Below are positions 22,222-24,292 of a stretch of DNA of 24,292 bases, one piece after another. The translations under genes and the position numbers were made by a program. Below the pieces are notes generated by a model. The model worked only from the letters and a program-made list of their open reading frames with translations, was not told where the DNA came from and did no database searches. Position 1 is the stretch's first letter. Each line of letters opens with the position of its first letter. This stretch comes from a virus: the IMG/VR virus record IMGVR_UViG_3300020159_003894, positions 1 through 24,292 of that record. One strand, given 5' to 3'.

Positions 22222-22770
22222 ATGTCATCAGCTTTTTGGACAATGACAGATGCAAACACTGGTGTTCCAATTTATGCAGGCACCGCTTTAAACTTAGCAC
22301 CAACACGTGCAAACGCCAATGTAATTTTTGCTAATGCTAACGTAGCACAAGCATTTTCTGAGGCCGTTGGTGTTTACGGTGTCGATACACAAGAAGCATC
22401 TAATACACAAGTTACACCTGCCGCAACAAAAATGGCACATGCTGGTTGGGTTCAAAGAACTGCCGGTATGGGTCCTGTTCTTTCTATCAGCGCAAACGCA
22501 GGTGCTTTTGGAACAAACAGTTTCGTAACATTCTCTGGTGGGGGTACAGGTAACACAGCCGCAAATGCTACAGTAGCTGTAGCACAGAATGGTGCAGTGT
22601 TGTCTATCACTATTAATACTGCCGGTTTATATCTCACTACACCAACAGCAGTTCCTGTTTCCGGTAATGCCGCATTCACAGTAACAATGGGTGGTCGTGC
22701 TAATCGTACACAATATGAAACATTGGTAGCGTCAGGCAGTATCACCGGCAACGGCGCAGTTATAATTTAA
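22222..22770 (+). CDS. Probable virion structural protein, Ala/Thr/Asn/Gly-rich
   Basis: 182 residues with the strongest ribosome site in the window (AAGGAG, 8-base spacing) and a late-promoter-like element upstream. Composition is Ala, Thr, Gly, Asn and Val rich with no charged clusters, as in beta-sheet capsid decoration or fibre proteins. Conserved-looking segments are GVYGVDTQEA with MAHAGWVQRTAG (about 48-83) and the C-terminus GGRANRTQYETLVASGSITG. These I recall from a family of uncharacterised structural proteins in T4-like marine phages. The middle (about 85-155) has a beta-strand repeat-like domain (SFVTFSGGGTGNTAANATV, GAVLSITINTAGLY) that looks inserted between those two halves. 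Codons are richer in C than neighbouring genes, consistent with high expression. Structural role likely; exact location in the virion unknown. Confidence 0.65.
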   Translation: MSSAFWTMTDANTGVPIYAGTALNLAPTRANANVIFANANVAQAFSEAVGVYGVDTQEASNTQVTPAATKMAHAGWVQRTAGMGPVLSISANAGAFGTNSFVTFSGGGTGNTAANATVAVAQNGAVLSITINTAGLYLTTPTAVPVSGNAAFTVTMGGRANRTQYETLVASGSITGNGAVII

Positions 22771-22775
22771 TAAAA

Positions 22776-22792
22776 GGGCGGTTAGTCCGCCC
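22776..22792. terminator. GC-rich hairpin between the structural gene and the next gene
   Basis: GGGCGG-TTAGT-CCGCCC is a perfect 6-bp all-GC stem with a 5-base loop, striking in this A+T-rich DNA. On the plus strand the following bases are AAATATT, not a U-run, so it is more like a 3'-end stabiliser or attenuator for the virion gene's mRNA. On the minus strand TTTTATT follows, giving a terminator-like shape there. It ends 7 bases before the next ATG. Confidence 0.55.
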
Positions 22793-22799
22793 AAATATT

Positions 22800-23186
22800 A
22801 TGTTTGAAGATTTGAATGAAGATAACTTTATCTTATATGCAATGAAAGCATATAATTCACCTCATTGCATATTAAGCGAATTTGAAAGTGACCTAAAAAG
22901 AACTAAATATTTAAAAAGACTTTTTAGAAGATATAAGATAACAAAAACTCTGAAAGAACGATTAATTTTAAATCATTTAATTTTACTTTATAATGTATTT
23001 GGCGCAGAACCCGCAACTCGTATATTATTTTTTAAGATAGATGAAACGGATTATGATGTTTTAAAAACATTCTTAATCTATTTAAATTACATGCCCGAAA
23101 GGGTTAAGGGTATTAGGGGTAATGATTACATGTCCTCCGATATTCTCATTGATATGAATGTTGCAGACATTTTAAGAAGAATATGA
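22800..23186 (+). CDS. Conserved phage protein of unknown function (DUF7207-type)
   Basis: 128 residues. The opening MFEDLNEDNFILYAMKAYNSP, the core LKERLILNHLILLYNVFGAEPATRILFFK and the ending DILIDMNVADILRRI match a very widespread T4-like phage family as I recall (DUF7207), with no known role. Predicted mostly helical and soluble; hydrophobic stretches are too interrupted for membrane helices. The start is fixed by the family N-terminus, yet no Shine-Dalgarno is visible: the GC hairpin stands only 7 bases upstream. Its stop overlaps the next ATG in ATGA. It travels with the next small protein in related genomes as I recall, suggesting joint function. Confidence 0.82.
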   Translation: MFEDLNEDNFILYAMKAYNSPHCILSEFESDLKRTKYLKRLFRRYKITKTLKERLILNHLILLYNVFGAEPATRILFFKIDETDYDVLKTFLIYLNYMPERVKGIRGNDYMSSDILIDMNVADILRRI

Positions 23187-23368
23187 AAACATTTAAACAA
23201 TTCAATGAGGATGCTGTAGCAGCATCAGCAGGGCCAACCAACGTAGTTTCAGGTGGTGCTATTGCTGGATCAGGTGAAAAGGGCGGCGAACCCGGAGTAC
23301 ATTTAAAAAGAAAACGTGCCGTCATAATTCAGCCTATGTCCAGAAGAAAGCCCCCGAAAATGGCTTAA
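23183..23368 (+). CDS. Small Gly/Ala-rich phage protein with CTS-like N-terminus
   Basis: 61 residues, ATGA overlap with the DUF7207-type gene. MKTFKQFNEDA at the N-terminus resembles the T4 capsid-targeting sequence MKTYQEFIAEA. A small-residue stretch (AVAASAGPTNVVSGGAIAG), a conserved-looking GEKGGEPGVH, and a basic C-terminus (KRKRAV, SRRKPPKMA) follow. Similar very small proteins with an N-terminal MKxFKQF and a central GEPGV recur in aquatic phages from memory. If targeted and cleaved near NEDA, the mature form would be a short basic peptide inside the head. Short length limits certainty, but start, overlap and recognisable segments support a real gene. Confidence 0.78.
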   Translation: MKTFKQFNEDAVAASAGPTNVVSGGAIAGSGEKGGEPGVHLKRKRAVIIQPMSRRKPPKMA

Positions 23369-23370
23369 AA

Positions 23371-23805
23371 ATGTGGATATTAGAATGGTTGCCAAACTGG
23401 ATTTTCTATGGAATCCTTTTTTTAGGATTAATAGGATATCTAGTAACTTATCTACTTAAATTCATACCAATTCCAGCGTTATACATGTATAGAACACCGA
23501 TACAAATCGTATCGGTTATTTTTATTGTCATTGGTGTTTATATGGCAGGTTCTATTGCCAACAACGAAGCATGGGAAGCTAAAGTAAAAGAAGTTCAAGC
23601 CAAATTAGCCGAAGCAGAAGCACAAACAGCAAAAGAAGTTGTCAAAGTTGTGGAAAAAGTAGTTGTACAAACACAAATCGTTCGACAAAAAGGTCAAGAA
23701 ATTGTCAGAGTTGTGGATAGAGAAGTTGTAAAATATGATAACAAGTGTGAGATACCTCCCGCATTTATTCAAGCTCTAAATGATGCTGCGAGTCGTCCGA
23801 AATGA
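23371..23805 (+). CDS. Two-TM inner-membrane spanin-like protein (i-spanin candidate)
   Basis: 144 residues. Two hydrophobic segments at about 10-29 and 43-60 are separated by a short loop with K30 and R41. By the positive-inside rule the loop is cytoplasmic, so the C-terminal 80 residues face the periplasm. That part is a long charged coiled coil (EAWEAKVKEVQAKLAEAEAQ, then KEVVKVVEKVVVQTQIV) ending in a CEIPPAFIQALNDAA segment like the C-terminal end of Rz-type spanins. The cysteine may form disulfide dimers. It overlaps the lipoprotein gene that follows, as in Rz/Rz1 pairs. Most i-spanins have one N-terminal helix, so two is atypical. It could combine holin and spanin functions, since no separate holin is seen. 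No clear Shine-Dalgarno. Confidence 0.68.
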   Translation: MWILEWLPNWIFYGILFLGLIGYLVTYLLKFIPIPALYMYRTPIQIVSVIFIVIGVYMAGSIANNEAWEAKVKEVQAKLAEAEAQTAKEVVKVVEKVVVQTQIVRQKGQEIVRVVDREVVKYDNKCEIPPAFIQALNDAASRPK

Positions 23806-24068
23806 AGTTGATAGCACTTCTAATAGTACCTTTACTTGTGGGTTGTGCATCGAAACCTGTTCCAGTTACTATAAAATTTCCTGATGTACCGCCTCAACTT
23901 TTCGAGTCGTGCCCAGAATTAAAAAAACTTTCCGATGATGCAAAACTAAGTGATGTGGCAAAAACTGTGGTAGAAAACTATACTCTATATCATGAATGTT
24001 ATTTAAAAACAGAAGCTTGGAAACAATGGTATACAATTCATAAACATTCTTTCGAGAAATTTAAATGA
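23802..24068 (+). CDS. Outer-membrane lipoprotein, o-spanin candidate
   Basis: 88 residues beginning in an ATGA overlap with the preceding gene. Residues 1-15 form a lipoprotein signal: one lysine, a hydrophobic core and the lipobox LVGC with C15 as lipidated cysteine. Ala follows Cys, so sorting to the outer membrane is expected. The mature part starts with a short proline-containing stretch (KPVPVTIKFPDVPPQL) as o-spanins often do, then a helical C-terminus with two further cysteines (ESCPEL, HECYLK). With the i-spanin-like protein it would span the periplasm and fuse the membranes at lysis of a Gram-negative host. Order i-spanin, o-spanin, endolysin is conserved enough to trust the set. 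Confidence 0.75.
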   Translation: MKLIALLIVPLLVGCASKPVPVTIKFPDVPPQLFESCPELKKLSDDAKLSDVAKTVVENYTLYHECYLKTEAWKQWYTIHKHSFEKFK

Positions 24069-24292
24069 TAACACAAGAGCAATTAAAACAATTGTTACCT
24101 AAAAATCCCTATGTCTCACATTGGCATAAGGCACTCGAACAACTATTTCCCGATTATGAAATTAATACACCCCAAAGAATGTCTGCATTTATTGCACAAT
24201 GTGCCCATGAATCGGGTGGTTTCATGGTTCTTACTGAGAATTTAAACTATCGTTGGCAGTCACTTCGTAAAATATTTCCAAAGTATTTTCCC
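24065..24292 (+). CDS. GH19-type endolysin, 5' part only (runs off window)
   Basis: The frame opens with an ATGA overlap at 24065 and stays open for 76 codons to the window end. Residues 39-61, RMSAFIAQCAHESGGF followed by TENLNY, carry the catalytic glutamate region of chitinase-like GH19 lysozymes: E49 in AHESGGF and E58 in TENLNY. The LRKIFPKYF continuation is also typical. It would hydrolyse the beta-1,4 glycan backbone of host peptidoglycan at the end of infection. No signal peptide is present, so release needs a holin or equivalent. About two thirds of a normal GH19 endolysin lies beyond the edge. Confidence 0.85.
   Translation, partial: MITQEQLKQLLPKNPYVSHWHKALEQLFPDYEINTPQRMSAFIAQCAHESGGFMVLTENLNYRWQSLRKIFPKYFP

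Noticed and set aside
1-24292. tRNA genes, CRISPR arrays, insertion sequences, integrase or attachment sites
   Set aside because: No cloverleaf-like sequence, regularly spaced repeats, transposase or recombinase motif, or inverted terminal repeats were recognised on reading; a tRNAscan or repeat search could still find weak cases.

Overview
The window is a piece of a T4-like (tailed, contractile-tail lineage) bacteriophage genome. The main evidence is a collinear replication block of family B DNA polymerase (gp43), UvsX recombinase and gp41 helicase, all recognisable from motifs. Supporting signs are tight ATGA/TAATG gene overlaps, A+T-rich coding sequence, AATAAATA/TATAAATA elements resembling T4 late promoters, and many small proteins known mainly from marine and freshwater T4-like phages. 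A spanin pair and a GH19-type endolysin point to a Gram-negative host. No photosynthesis or host-specific metabolic gene is present, so the host cannot be named. No tRNA, CRISPR array, integrase or insertion sequence was seen.

Layout. (1) 1-522, minus strand: a secreted cysteine-containing phage protein cut by the window edge, divergent from everything else. (2) 615-7514: replication/recombination block of 2OG-Fe(II) oxygenase-like protein, small LSm-like protein, gp43, UvsX, conserved small protein, gp41 and a putative PD-(D/E)XK nuclease. (3) 7534-15418: a 7.9-kb glycan island with seven glycosyltransferase-like genes (three are paralogues), a HAD phosphatase fused to a sugar nucleotidyltransferase, a SAM methyltransferase and a GDPD-like phosphodiesterase. 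(4) 15456-22185: a block of probable head-cargo proteins: a divergent ATP-grasp-unrelated, ligase-like nucleotidyltransferase, a NadR-like nucleotidyltransferase/P-loop kinase, a small basic protein, and two modular proteins carrying a recurrent EEVEQ(V/I)DEA-type motif. (5) 22222-23368: a late virion-type protein and two small conserved phage proteins. (6) 23371-24292: lysis genes (two-TM inner-membrane spanin candidate, outer-membrane lipoprotein spanin candidate, start of the endolysin).

How it fits together. Block 2 copies and recombines the phage genome. Block 3 could make and attach a modified sugar to virion, phage DNA or host surface; the target is not visible. In blocks 4-5, four proteins start with a short MKxFxxF-type sequence resembling the T4 capsid-targeting sequence. 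The two large modular proteins carry repeated hydrophobic-x-Glu/Ala sites resembling prohead-protease sites. I infer a system of enzymes and polyproteins packed into the prohead, processed there and delivered with the DNA.

The most unusual single locus is 17904-18260. A 118-codon reading frame with a strong ribosome binding site lies wholly inside the nucleotidyltransferase/kinase gene. Third-position C use in the host gene jumps inside the nested frame and falls back at its stop, the pattern expected of genuine dual coding.
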